In this document: positions 32,400 through 42,189 of the stretch, in pieces
Layout of the letters: every line of letters begins with the position of its first letter
Position numbering within the stretch: position 1 is the first letter of the stretch
Source: Ascarosepion bandense
Lineage: Eukaryota; Mollusca; Cephalopoda; Sepiida; Sepiidae
Reading direction: 5' to 3'
DNA length: 64,000 nucleotides
Assembly: GCA_037127315.1 (NCBI GenBank)
Contig: JBBBDQ010001279.1
Coordinates: 1,491,001-1,555,000, forward strand
The notes under the pieces: generated by a model
What the model was told of the DNA's origin: nothing
The model's input: only the letters and a program-made list of their open reading frames with translations
Database searches by the model: none
Translations under genes and position numbers: made by a program

Positions 32400-32735
32400 A
32401 ATCAGCAATATTATTGATCGCGATCTGACAGCTCGGCTTCAGTCACTTTCCCACCGCCGTAAGGTTGAAACTATTGAAGCTGTTGCTATAGAGACTGTCA
32501 TGGCAAATGTCCGAACGAGGTCTTCGTTACGGTAGCTGGACTTCATGCTTTTTTTCCAGCCAACTTTAATATGCACAAAATTAAATGCAATGCCAATCGT
32601 TATTTACTGTCCTCCTGATTAATCTTTTTTTTCTTCCCGATCATTATTAATGTTTCTGTTCCTAATTCTTTCACACCAAGTAACTCCTTTTGTTTAGTGG
32701 CTTTACTGTCTTGCTTTGGGTAAACTCGATAACGC
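32400..32735 (+). pseudogene. LINE-A 3' end, old subfamily
   Basis: Contains GCTCGGCTTCAGTCACTTTC, AAATTAAATGCAATGCCAAT and CTTTACTGTCTTGCTTTGGG, paralleling the LINE-A C-terminus and terminal block. Internally deleted and frame-broken. A similar fragment is at 63.64-63.81 kb. Confidence 0.65.
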
Positions 32736-32751
32736 ACACATATAATGCTAC

Positions 32752-33356
32752 AGAAAATCCCGAAGATTAACGAAATGGTTTTAATAACCGACATATTTAA
32801 TTTATTTGTTTGAACATAATTTTCAATCGATATTCGTATTTGAGTAGATATTCTGTTTTCAATCAAACAGTATATTTATATATTTATTTCTATCGGCCTG
32901 ATTATTTACGATAAATTTTGTTACGAAAATGTGTGTCATTCGGTAGGATTCGAACCTGCGACCGCTATTAACATAAGGGAAGCCACCAATTGATCTGGTG
33001 CGTCTTAGGCCATTCGACCACAAATGATTCCACAGTCTAATCGAAGTGAAATCAAGCCTTATATAACACAATTATCGATTCTCTACGTAAATAACCATCT
33101 CTGGTCTGGAAATGTATCGTAATGTCAACAATGTTACAGGAAATCCCGAAGATTAACGAAATGGTTTTAATAACCGACATATTTAATTTATTTGTTTGAA
33201 CATTATTTTTAATCGATACTTGTATTTCCGTAACAAAATTTATCGTAAAATAATCAGGCCGGTAAAAATAAATATATAAATATACTGTTTTGATTAAAAA
33301 CAGAATATCTACTCAAATACGAGTATCGATTAAAAATAATGTTCAAACAAATAAAT

Positions 33357-33358
<2 letters not shown>
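32752..33358. mobile_element. SINE-L: one full minus-strand copy plus an inverted pair of arms
   Basis: The tRNA-Leu-like head is on the minus strand at about 33024-32932: A-box-like TGGTCGAATGGCCTAAGAC, CACCAGATCAATTGGTG arm, B box GGTTCGAATCC. The start block AATCCCGAAGATTAACGAAA occurs at about 32757 and again at 33144, and the second is followed by its own inverted arm (33232-33355). A (TA)n run follows at 33360-33408. Confidence 0.75.
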
Positions 33359-33409
<51 letters not shown>

Positions 33410-33735
33410 ATTAAAAGTAAGGTCCCATTTCAAAATACTTTTTAGCTATAATTTTTACAAGAAAGTGATATGAGAGTAAAGCGTTTTAGCATAAGATTTT
33501 ATTTAAAATTCGATATGAGCACTAGATTGCGGTAACAGCTTCTCCAGCCGCCTAGGAATCGTGTCAACTGATTTCACCAGAAATTCTTGTCCTTGTGGTA
33601 TTCACCCTTCAACTTTTTCCAAAGATTTGATTTGGCATAGTAGACAAACTCCTTCCCCCACCCACCAAAACGACAGTCTGTTAAATCAGGACTCCAGGCT
33701 GGCCACTGATACATAAAATAGGGAGTTACTTTTCA
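33410..33735 (-). pseudogene. mariner/IS630-type transposase C-terminal fragment
   Basis: On the minus strand 33707-33680 encodes the WPAWSPDLT motif that carries the third catalytic acidic residue in mariner-type transposases, then sequence encoding GGWGKEFVYYAKSNLWKKLK and, after a frame break, the end of the protein. No N-terminal part is seen. Flanked by CA/TA microsatellites at 33750-33822. Confidence 0.65.
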
Positions 33736-33744
33736 ATCACCCCC

Positions 33745-33826
<82 letters not shown>

Positions 33827-33829
33827 CAG

Positions 33830-34250
33830 AAAGTGGAATGTACTGGTTTACAGCGCATCAAAATGTCTTTGTGATGCGTCAGCCTTGAGAACCTTACAGT
33901 AGCTGATTTATGACTGACACATCTATTTTTAAAAATGTCAGACGGCCAGAACTCTTATTCAAACAAAATCGTCGCTGCTTGAAATATGACGTCCTTTGCA
34001 TAGGAAATGTAAAAGGTTATTTTCGTAATGTTGCGTTTTTGAGGAGATGCAACTCATGTTCAACGAAAGTTTAAATTTATACGATCGTTATTATTTGTAT
34101 TGTAATGTTCATTATTGAGATTCCTTAATTCTGTTATTCTCTAATTCTTTTATTGTCTAATTCTTTTATTGTCTAATTCTTTTATTCTTTTTACCATACT
34201 TTATTGTTTTCGGTTTTTTTTTCGTTGTTTGTTTTATTTAATTTTTAATT
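33830..34250. other. No gene seen
   Basis: Contains a short inverted repeat (GCGCATCAAAATG / TTTGTGATGCGTC near 33855-33880) and AT-rich sequence. Confidence 0.4.
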
Positions 34251-34254
34251 TTTT

Positions 34255-34480
34255 TTTATCACGATCATCCCAAGCAAAGGTGTCAAGTCTCAAAACACAA
34301 GGGGTTAATTGAGTGTGGAAGTATTAGCAAACAGAAATATTATTAAAAAGCAAAAGCAGAAGCAGAGAACAGTAGATAGTCATTAACATTGCATTTAAAC
34401 TTTTGGAGAATAAAGTTGGCTAGAAAGGCTAGAGCCGAAAGGGAGTTCCACTAGCGAGAAAAGAAACTGATAACATAAAA
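34255..34480 (-). mobile_element. LINE-A tail, diverged
   Basis: Minus-strand terminal block (CATCCCAAGCAAAGGTGTCA on plus) plus the segment complementary to GGGAGTTCCACTAGCGAG and TTGCATTTAAAC, the WNSLP and FKCN codons of LINE-A. Confidence 0.65.
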
Positions 34481-34689
34481 AAAATTTTCTTTTTTTTTTT
34501 TAGGACAATCTTTCCCTAAAGAAAGCGAAAAGAATTGTTAAAAGATAAAACCTGTGAGTGAGGAACATTTTGATATTTATACTGCAACTAGCTTATCCTT
34601 AAATCAAAAAATGTCGGTCACATTTAAGTAACTTTAAAAGTAACCTTGAATTTTATCTATATACTGCCATTAAACATAAATGTATATAA

Positions 34690-34990
34690 TCTTCCACAGA
34701 CACATCTATTTCGCTGTATCACAGCACATCAGTACGGTTAATCATCCGATTGCCTCCATCTAGGATTGAAACCCGATCGAATTGGCGTCAGTCGGCGATT
34801 CTACCTCTGAGCTATGGGCGCTCGGTAGAAGGAGGCAGACTTTTAGCGTATGATGTATCATACGCCAATAGCCAGAGTGCTCTAATTCATTACTGAATGA
34901 GCGATGCGTAGATGCTAGAGTAGCTACTGTTTTTTCAAAATCTACCATTCTTCCAGAGTGCTCAATCAGGTTGTGAGAGCGTAATATATA
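34690..34990 (-). mobile_element. RZ-1 copy, minus strand
   Basis: On the minus strand the element runs from CTCACAACCTGATTGAGCAC through TTCAGTAATGAATTAGAGCA to a well-preserved tRNA-like head (34825-34755: GCGCCCATAGCTCAGAGGTA, CGCCGACTGACGCCAATTCG, B box GGGTTTCAATCC) and the 3' hammerhead at about 34740-34695. It begins within a TA-rich run, so the 5' hammerhead is missing. Confidence 0.8.
34695..34740 (-). ncRNA. Hammerhead motif, core mutated
   Basis: Stem I CCGTA, core CTGATGT (A9 to T), stem II GCTGT-GAT-ACAGC perfect, GAAA present, then ATAGATGTGTC and TGTGG as the stem I partner. The last core position is lost, so activity is unlikely. Confidence 0.7.
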
Positions 34991-35027
34991 TATATATATG
35001 TATGTGCATGTGTGTGAAATGTGCGTG

Positions 35028-35039
<12 letters not shown>

Positions 35040-35076
<37 letters not shown>

Positions 35077-35590
35077 GTAGTAATCTCTTTTTATGCAGGT
35101 TTCATTAAAAATGACATTGTTAAGATTTTAAGTTTTTAATTTAATTTTTCATGTGATCTTATGATTTTTTTCTTTTGAGGACATAAATTATATAAAAATG
35201 TCAAAATGTTTTGTTTTACCGAGCGCTTTCAGCTATACTTTTAGCCATTTTCGAGGACGAATTGCATTTTACGTGTAACTAAATATGCATATTGTTTATG
35301 TATGTGTGTAGAGTCATGTGTGCCATAATAAAAATCAAATTCTTCCATAATGAGAGATTGCTGATGAAGCGAACTTAATTCACCGAAATGATCATCTGAC
35401 ACATATAATTTTTGAAAGTTTTATTTGAAAAAAAAATATGTACATATTTTGCTCTGTAAATAGATAATTTTATTTACATTGAGCCCTCAGGCTGGATCAG
35501 TTTAAATATTTATTTTCAACAAGGAATATTAATAGGATCTCTCTTGGGATTTTACCTATAAGCCACTTTCTTTTTTATTATATATATATA
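35040..35590. other. Unassigned repeat tail region
   Basis: After a (TA)n run (35035-35074), sequence with TTGCTCTGTAAATAGATAAT, TTTACATTGAGCCCTCAGG and GGATCTCTCTTGGGATTTTA resembles 8815-8930. A hammerhead-like string (CTGATGA at 35353, GAAA at about 35378) is present, but its stems do not pair convincingly. Confidence 0.4.
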
Positions 35591-35592
35591 TA

Positions 35593-35757
35593 ATCATCCA
35601 CAGATAGCTCTGTTTTGCTGTATCACAGCTCATCAGTAAGGTTAGACATCCGATTGCTTCTAGCCAGAATTGACATCAGTCGGCGATTCTACCTCTGTAG
35701 AGGAAGACAGACTTTAGCGTTATATACAATGTATACACACGCCGGTAGCCAGTATTT
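35593..35757 (-). mobile_element. RZ-1 copy, truncated
   Basis: Minus-strand 3' end of RZ-1: partial tRNA-like head (GGTAGAATCGCCGACTG region) and hammerhead with core CTGATGA and perfect stem II, but GAAA changed to AAAA. It is joined at 35757 to a SINE-L scrap (35757-35815). Confidence 0.75.
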
Positions 35758-35824
35758 GTTTGAACATTATTTTTAATCAATACTAGTATTTCCGTAACAA
35801 AATTTAACCATGCGTGAGACGGAT

Positions 35825-36123
35825 TTGCGTTGTGGTGCAGTGGATATCGACTCGGAACGAGAAATCGGGGAGCCGAGTTCAAATTCCAGTTGAATTCATT
35901 GCATTCACTTACGCGCAAATACCCTTGGGAAAGGTATTAATCCGTCTATTCCTTCCAGTTATGGGTTAAATAACAGGACAGATTGGGTTGTATAGCCTTG
36001 GCTGGCAACCAGTCTACTGCAGAAAGTAATGGCAACATGAATCTTCTGCCCAGTCAGTATTTGTCTCTTTCGAGACATGATCGCCCAAGCGTGTTTCACG
36101 TATGGCACTTAACTGAATGACTG
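35825..36123 (+). mobile_element. SINE-G copy, full length
   Basis: Head GCGTTGTGGTGCAGTGGATA, CTCGGAACGAGAAATCGGGG, B-box-like GAGTTCAAATTCCAG, then all family blocks to GGCACTTAACTGAATGACTG. With the 46.28 and 49.14 kb copies this is a good reference for the family. Confidence 0.85.
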
Positions 36124-36127
36124 AGTA

Positions 36128-36590
36128 TATATATATATATATAATTGCATATGAAGATATGCTATGATATTTATGTGTACATTTGTATTTTTTTTTTTGT
36201 AAATTATTTAGATGTGAATGCTTGTATTTAAATTGTATTTCTGCTTTTGTAAGAGAACCGATGTTTGAACGCGATACGGCCGAAAGCCCTCCTTGTGTGT
36301 GTTTGTCTGCAAGAAACTGAATTAACATCTAAATGCTACCCAGTGACACCCTGGGCCATTTATTTTCGCCTGTGTTTTATAATCGGCTCGAGGCCCAAAA
36401 TTATTCACTAATGTTGAAAATCTTGCCAAGCAGCCAACTTTTCATATTTGTCTTTTTGGCAATTTGTGGTTTTGGTTTCTGTCCCTTCGCTCTTAAATCA
36501 CTCAGCCATTCAGGATCAATGAATAATGCAACAAACTATCATGCGCGATACATAACACATCAAGATTAAACATAATACGATTGGCATAAT
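36128..36590. other. No gene seen; possible element tail
   Basis: A (TA)n run, then GAACGCGATACGGCCGAAAG and TTTGTCTGCAAGAAACTGAA. Its complex-sequence style suggests a transposon 3' end, but I could not place it. 36330-36590 shows nothing recognisable. Confidence 0.3.
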
Positions 36591-36599
36591 GGTTAACGA

Positions 36600-38130
36600 A
36601 ACTGATCTGGGGGACTATTGCCTCCTACAGAGCAGTAGCTAAAGAAAGCGAAAAGAAAGGACTAAACATAAACTACAAGAAAACTGAATGCATAGTCATC
36701 AGTAAAAAGAGGAGCCCAAAATGCCAACTACAGGCTGGGGATACTAAAATCAAACAAGACACGGAAAGGAAACTACAAGACCTACTGAAGGTAGCTAAAG
36801 AAAGCGAAAAGAAAGGACTAAACATTAACTACAAGAAAACTAAATGCATGGTCATCAGTAAGAATAGGAGCCCAAAATGTCAACTACAGGCTGGAGATAC
36901 TAAATTCAAACAAGACACGGAAAGGAAACTACAAGACCTATAGAAGGTAGCTAAAGAAAGCGAAAAGAAAGGACTCAACATAAACTACAAGAAAACTAAA
37001 TGCATGGTCATCAGTAAAAAGAGGAGCCCAAAATGCCAATTACAGGCTGGGGATACTAAAATCAAACAAGACACGGAAAGGAAACTACAAGACCTACAGA
37101 AGGTAGCTAAAGAAAGCGAAAATAAAGGACTTAACATAAACTACAAGAAAACTAAATGCATGGTCATCAGTAAGAATAGGAGCCCAAAATGTCAACTACA
37201 GGCTGGAGATACTAAAATCAAACAAGACACGGAAAGGAAACTACAAGACCTACAGAAGGTAGCTAAAGAAAGCGAAAAGAAAGGACTAAACATAAACTAC
37301 AAGAAAACTGAATGCATGGTCATCACTAAAAAGAGGAGCCCAAAATGCCAACTGCAGGCTGGGGATACTAAAATCAAACAAGACACGGAAAGGAAACTAC
37401 ATAACCTACAGAAGGTAGCTAAAGAAAGCGAAAAGAAAGGACTAAACATAAATTATAATAAAACTAAATGCACAGTTTAAAAGAGGAGTCCAAGATGTCA
37501 ATTACAAATCAAGGATATTGAAATCAACCATGTTGCGGAATTTAAATATTTCGGAAGTGTCCTAACTGAGGACGGAAAGTGCGACACTGAGATCCGAAGG
37601 CGTATTGTCATGGCCAAAGAAGCATTACAAAGTCTAAATAAAATATTGAGAGACAGGAAAATTTCGTTGGAAACAAAAAAAGGACTACAGCATTGTTATG
37701 TAATATCTGCCCTTGAATATGGCAGCGAATCCTGGACAATCTCATCAAAGATGAAGGAAAGACTTGAAGCAACCGAAATGTGATTGTACAGAAGGATGCT
37801 GAGGATACCATGGACTGAACATGTTAGCAAAGATGAGGTTTTAGAGAGGATGGAAACGAAAAGGAAACATATACTTAACATCAAGAAAAGACAAGTGAAG
37901 TTTCTGGAACATGTAATGAGGAAGGGAGGCTTGAAAAATTCAATATTCACAGGTCAGATAGGGAGAAGAAAGATAGGGGAAAGCAACGCATGATATACTA
38001 GACGGGAAAATGGATGGCAAAGCAGGATTTGGGAGAGATACTAAGGGAAAAAGTGTTACGTGTGAAGGGATTAGGGTAGGTGGAGGTTCATCATCGCCTA
38101 CGTCATGAAAGGACATGGCATATGAAGAAA
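36600..38130 (+). pseudogene. LINE-B (RTE-like) reverse transcriptase C-terminal half with internal 52-codon repeats
   Basis: The 5' part is an in-frame tandem array (see next entry). After it, 37525-38130 encodes FKYFGSVLTEDGKCDTEIRR, ISLETKKGLQHCYVISALEY, GSESWTISSKMKERLEATEM, then (after a stop) LYRRMLRIPWTEHVSKDEVL, ERMETKRK and VKFLEHVMRKGGLKNSI. The catalytic palm lies upstream of what remains. In-frame stops at about 36941 and 37482 and a stop after EATEM make it non-functional. Confidence 0.85.
36635..37525 (+). repeat. 156-bp (52-codon) in-frame tandem repeat within LINE-B
   Basis: GTAGCTAAAGAAAGCGAAAA recurs at 36635, 36791, 36947, 37103, 37259 and 37415, always 156 bp apart; five full units and a partial sixth. 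Each encodes VAKESEKKGLNINYKKT, C-M-V-I-S-K-K-R-S-P-K-C, QLQAGDTKIKQDTERKLQDL. Units differ by a few substitutions; one carries TAG at 36941. The minus-strand LINE-B copy at 42.6-42.85 kb carries two units with the same 156-bp spacing. Confidence 0.95.
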
Positions 38131-38640
38131 AAAATGAAGAGTGCATTGAACAAGTGTATACTAATATCTTAAGTAAGTATAATATATCGTTACTTTTTAT
38201 AACATACTTTTGATATGCTCTATCTAAAAACATTTTGCTTGAATCTCTTTCCAATAAAATGGAGCCATCGTTTATTTTGGAAGTCTGCTTAATACTTTTA
38301 AGAGACAGAAAAAGATACACTGGATGAAATAAAATGAATTTTCCACAAGGAAATTGTGTAAATTCTCTGAATCATGCCTCAAATTATTTTCAAATAGAAT
38401 TCTGGTTCTTGAAGGCTATGTTATTTAGGTGCCTTTGTTATAGCCAATGCTAAATTAGTCTCTGCTGCTTAAAGGTACGAGTGGATTAAACCTGCATAAT
38501 ATTAGCCTTTGTAGTAGAAATGAAGCCTCCAGGGAAGTAGCGTCTATTTTTTTATGAGTTATTTTATTGCCGTATCAATACACATTTCATTTGGGGAAAA
38601 GAAATCCTTTGGCTATACTCATAGCTCATAAGACATTATT
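38130..38640. other. No gene seen
   Basis: AT-rich sequence without supported feature. Confidence 0.4.
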
Positions 38641-38678
38641 GTACGTATAATATATATATATATGGTTATGTCAATTTT

Positions 38679-38735
38679 ACATTGCTACATTGAAATTTCT
38701 ATGTTTCGAGATTAATTCTCATCATCAGGCAATGT
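38679..38735 (-). ncRNA. Hammerhead motif, satellite unit 1
   Basis: Minus strand: stem I ACATTGC/GCAATGT (seven pairs flush with core and cleavage site), CTGATGA (38728-38722), stem II GAGA/TCTC, GAAA, short stem III, cleavage triplet GTA. All core residues are present. Confidence 0.8.
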
Positions 38736-38834
38736 TGGTGTGGCTGTGCAGACGATTTACATTTAAAATTTTAAATGTAAATTATTATTATAATATAATA
38801 TAATATAATTTAATTATATGGTTATGTCAATTCT

Positions 38835-38891
38835 ACATTGCTACATTGAAATTTCTATGTTTCGAGATTAATCCTCATTATCAGGCAATGT
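38835..38891 (-). ncRNA. Hammerhead motif, satellite unit 2 (core mutated)
   Basis: As unit 1, but the core reads CTGATAA (G8 to A), and stem II has GAGG for GAGA. Stem I is intact. Confidence 0.7.
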
Positions 38892-38988
38892 TGGTGTGGT
38901 TGTGCAGACGATTTACATTTAAAATTTTAAATGTAAATTATTATTATAATATAATATAATATAATTTAATTATATGGTTATGTCAACT

Positions 38989-39041
38989 ACATTGCTACTG
39001 AAATTTCTATGTTTCGAGATTAATTCATCATCAGGCAATGT
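38989..39041 (-). ncRNA. Hammerhead motif, satellite unit 3 (shortened)
   Basis: Core CTGATGA (39034-39028) and stem I are intact, but stem II has lost three nucleotides on its 5' side and three are deleted near the stem III loop. Confidence 0.6.
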
Positions 39042-39108
39042 TGGTGTAGGTTGTGCAGACAATTTACATTTAAAATTTTAAATGTAAATTGTCTGCACAA
39101 CCACACCA

Positions 39109-39163
39109 ACATTGCCTGATGATGAGAATTAATCTCGAAACAGAAATTTCAATGTAGCAATGT
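39109..39163 (+). ncRNA. Hammerhead motif, inverted satellite unit
   Basis: Stem I ACATTGC 39109-39115 with GCAATGT 39157-39163; CTGATGA 39116-39122; bulged T; stem II GAGA 39124-39127 with TCTC 39133-39136; GAAA 39137-39140; stem III ACA/TGT with a 10-nt loop; GTA ending at 39156 as the cleavage site. All fixed residues of a type I hammerhead are present. Confidence 0.85.
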
Positions 39164-39266
39164 AGAATTGACATAACCATATAATTATATTATATTATAT
39201 TATATTATATTATATTATATTATATTAAGCTCTATAATACTCATTATATTGAGCACTGTTTATAAT

Positions 39267-39323
39267 AAAATAAATGCCAGAGCACTCAAAATATAAAAAA
39301 AACCTTGAGTCATCTTCACTTAG

Positions 39324-39369
<46 letters not shown>

Positions 39370-39426
39370 CTAAGTGAAGATGATTCAAGGTTTTTTTTAT
39401 ATTTTGAGTGCTCTGGCATTTATTTT
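39267..39426. repeat. Palindrome around a (TA)n core
   Basis: Arms of about 58 bp outside the TA run: GCCAGAGCACTCAAAATATA ... TTCACTTAGAAATA and its complement, centred near 39346. Only one or two differences (GAGTCATC against GAATCATC). Confidence 0.9.
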
Positions 39427-39448
39427 TAGACGACAATTTATTCATGGC

Positions 39449-39502
<54 letters not shown>

Positions 39503-39529
39503 GCCATGAATAAATTGTCGTCTAAAAAT
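39422..39529. repeat. Second palindrome around a (TA)n core
   Basis: Arms ATTTTTAGACGACAATTTAT and TCATGGCACCC on the left are repeated in reverse complement on the right (39498-39529). The right arm leads directly into a mariner transposase end, so the arms may be terminal inverted repeats. Confidence 0.9.
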
Positions 39530-39790
39530 GAAAATAACACTGACATCTTATTTTTATGGATATATTTACCAAAATTACGCACAAACATCCTAAAATACTA
39601 TCGAGTAAGTTTATACAATAAGATCCCCATTGGTTTCAACCACGGCCTCCAGATGACTTCGGAATCTCCTGCAACTCTTCTAGACGGTTTTCTTGTTTCA
39701 CTTGGTGAATGCTGCTATAATCCTTGCCTTTAGTTCGTCTTTGGTGTTACAAGGAGTTTTGTTTGTCTCTTGCCTAACTGCACCTCACCC
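39530..39790 (-). pseudogene. mariner-type transposase C-terminus
   Basis: The minus strand encodes KTPCNTKDELKARIIAAF, then a stop, then TVxKSCRRFRSHLEAVVETN and GDLIV with a stop. This is the usual end of a mariner-family transposase (DELKARI...CRRFRxRLEAV..xNG). The catalytic part is missing. Confidence 0.65.
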
Positions 39791-39839
39791 ATCAGAATCA
39801 TTTTTCTTGTTTAACTGTTTATTGTTTTTTTTTTAAATA

Positions 39840-39965
39840 ATTATTTCTAGTTTTCTCTTAGCATGATTTGCAATTTTTTATTATTAATTTTGTATGAGTC
39901 TGCTCTTTTTTAGGATTTCCCATTGAATTTTGGTGAGGATTCATTGTTAAGTGTAGAAAGTTGGA
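39840..39965 (-). pseudogene. Penelope-like element C-terminal scrap
   Basis: The minus strand encodes LTKIQWEILKKSRLIQN in one frame, parallel to PTKIKWEIKKREA at 40.7 kb, which lies after the GIY-YIG core of Penelope-like proteins. Confidence 0.5.
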
Positions 39966-40054
39966 TTGAAAATTAAATGTTTATTTATTTTTTGTATTGT
40001 TGCTTAAGTTTCTGCCTGTATGTTTGTGCTTTATATATATATTTTTTTAATTGT

Positions 40055-40515
40055 ATCACCCCGAGCAAGGCGGTAACACCACTGATGTGCAGGGGGCTAC
40101 GTAATAGTGAAAAGATTCGAAAAGATAAAGTCGGAAACCACATCCTAAACAGGGAACAAGGGATGAGCTTCTTAACCTGTTCAATAGACATGGGTGGAGT
40201 GTGAACAAGGCGATAGATAGATCTATCTACTCCAATTGAAAAAACAAAAACAAAGTTAGAAGATTGGAAAAGAGAAAGCCGGAAACCATATCCTAAACAG
40301 GGAACAAGGGATGAGCCTCTTAACCTGTTCAATAGACGTGGGTGGAGTGTGAACAAGGCGATAGATAGATCTATCTACTCCAATTGAAAAAACAAAAACA
40401 AAGTTAGAAGATTGGAAAAGATAAAGCCGGAAACCATATCTTAAACAGGGAACAAGGGATGAGCCTCTTAACCTGTTCAATAGATGTGGGTGGAGTGTGA
40501 ACCGGGCGATATTTA
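40055..40515 (-). mobile_element. LINE-A subfamily 3' UTR, three tandem units
   Basis: AACCTGTTCAATAGA recurs at 40174, 40322 and 40470 (148-bp steps). The terminal block (CACCCCGAGCAAGGCGGTAA) lies at 40059-40078. No protein-coding part remains, so only the variable-number 3' UTR was retained or inserted. Confidence 0.8.
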
Positions 40516-40599
40516 TTTCATTTGTTTTTTATCTAAAATTTATGTTATATTTATTTTATTTATATGTATATTTTCAATTAGTGACAAAATAAGTATTTA

Positions 40600-40870
40600 T
40601 TTATGTACCTTCACTTATCCATTATTTCATTGTTCTTTATAAGTGTTTATTTTGGGTTATAAAACTAATTATTGCTAGTTTGTCTTCTAAGCATAATTTA
40701 CAATTTTTGCTATTAATATTGCTTCTCTTTTTTTGATTTCCCATTTGATTTTGGTAGGGATATTTTCTTTTTGGTTCCATAAATATTTTGATAGGGTTTT
40801 ATTTTCTGTGTATTTTTCTGTTTTGAATAACATTTTGCAGTTTTCTTATTTTTTCTGTAGTTTTGCTGTT
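40600..40870 (-). pseudogene. Penelope-like element, GIY-YIG C-terminal region
   Basis: On the minus strand: ENKTLSKYLWNQKENIPTKI and KWEIKKREA, then after one frameshift SKNCKLCLEDK, and a remnant with NPK.TLI.NNEIM. The order NxTLSxYLWxLK, IxWxI and CxLCLxEK is characteristic of the region following the GIY-YIG endonuclease in Penelope-like proteins. Confidence 0.7.
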
Positions 40871-41179
40871 GCAGTTTCTTAGAATAGGCAGTAATCCCTG
40901 TATAAACGTATATCATTATTATTAATAATTTTGTTTATTAATAATGTATATGCCTATGAGTTCACATAAAAATGCGCCATCATAACTATCCGTTGTTACG
41001 TCAAAGTTATTGTTATCACTACTATTATTATTGTTGCGCTTTTTTAGTCCCTATTCTTTTTATTGTGGTATAATATTGGTTTTCGGCAGTGTTTAATTAT
41101 ATTTGTCTTCGATGGGAATGTTTATGTACTGTTTTTTGCTAAATTTAGTGCGTTGTTTATTGTGTGTTCATTGATGGAT

Positions 41180-41186
41180 AGATAGA

Positions 41187-41235
<49 letters not shown>
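41180..41235. repeat. (TA)n microsatellite
   Basis: A TA run inside the decayed Penelope-like element. 40870-41530 otherwise shows only AT-rich sequence, with an A/T palindromic stretch at about 41440-41510. Confidence 0.9.
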
Positions 41236-41529
41236 GTATAAAAGAAAGGTTTTCTTTATTGCTAATATTAAACCAGTTGATTACTACTTTTGTATTTATC
41301 CATTGGTTTCTTTAGTATGTTTCGGGCATATTTTTTCCAATATTTGTTTACATATTTTTTAATATTGCTTTTTGTGGGGCTTTGGCATGTGCATGTTGGT
41401 TTGGTTGTGAAATTGTTATGGTTTTTTAATTTAATGAATTAAAAAAAAAATTGACAAAAAAAAAAAATTTTTAAATTTTAAAAAAAATTTTTTTTAAAAA
41501 ATTGACAATTATCTACTTTTGCTAATTGT

Positions 41530-42000
41530 CAATTCTATTGCCTAATCAGAGTTTAGGGGCCATGTTTTTCGCTTCACTGTTTATGTCGTTTTGTATTTCA
41601 CTATTAGTGGTTTTGTAAAATTTGGTGACTTCTTCATCAACTAGTTTATTGCAATTGTTGGTTTTCACTTTATAGATTGTTCTGGATTTATCTGCTTTTA
41701 TAAATAGTTTTTTTTTTGTTTATCATTTTTAAGTATTTTTCTAGTTTTTTCAAATTATAGATTTGTTTTTATTTCTAGGTTACTGATTATGTTCATTAAA
41801 TCATTTTTAAACGCAATGAGGTCATTTTGATGTGGTGGGCATTTCATTGATGTAAATACAAATCTGTTGTTATTATCGGTGTTGTGGTTGTCATTGCTGG
41901 TACTGTCTTTGTTGAGAAAATAAATACCTTGCATCTTGGGCGTTTTATAAAGTGCTCTATTTCTTCTGGTTTGATTTTGTAGTCGTGCAAGTTTAATATG
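41530..42000 (-). pseudogene. Penelope-like reverse transcriptase, N-terminal remnant
   Basis: Minus-strand frames give NLHDYKIKPEEIEHFIKRPR, KCPPHQNDLIAFKNDLMNII, then FIKADKSRTIYKVKTNNCNK and LVDEEVTKFYKTTNSEIQND. The order (CPP..xxxLxxFxxDLxxxI, then ADKSxxxYKV followed by the YNKL-like and I.xEAK segments) fits the N-terminal extension and first reverse-transcriptase motifs of Penelope-like elements. Several frameshifts; the catalytic palm is deleted. Confidence 0.65.
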
Positions 42001-42189
42001 GGTATATTATTTAGGGATTAATTGGATTGCTTTGGATCCATGTTGATGCAAGATAGCTTCGTGAAAATATAACAGCGGAATGTTTTGAAAAGTGATAGAA
42101 CAAAAAACACTACCAAATCTGTACGATGACTAAAAAGCAATTCTTCCAGATAACAGCGATAGAAGCGAGTTCAGTCCTCAATATGTAAT

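Larger units (their letters stand above)
38664..39235. repeat. RZ-4: 156-bp satellite with one hammerhead per unit, plus inverted unit
   Basis: Unit starts (GGTTATGTCAA) at 38664, 38820 and 38976 give a 156-bp period; the third unit turns into an inverted copy at the palindrome TTTACATTTAAAATTTTAAA near 39062-39085 and reads outward to 39235. Each unit carries a hammerhead on the minus strand (on the plus strand in the inverted copy) and a TTATA-rich spacer. Tandem hammerhead repeats of this size class are typical of retrozyme-like satellites. Confidence 0.85.

Noticed and set aside
35345..35400. CTGATGA ... GAAA at 35353-35381
   Set aside because: Stem II has a mismatch and no stem I partner was found within 60 nt; it may be a decayed Penelope tail but does not meet my standard.
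36635..37525. CRISPR-like array
   Set aside because: Regular 156-bp spacing but no repeat/spacer structure; the whole unit is repeated and encodes part of a reverse transcriptase.
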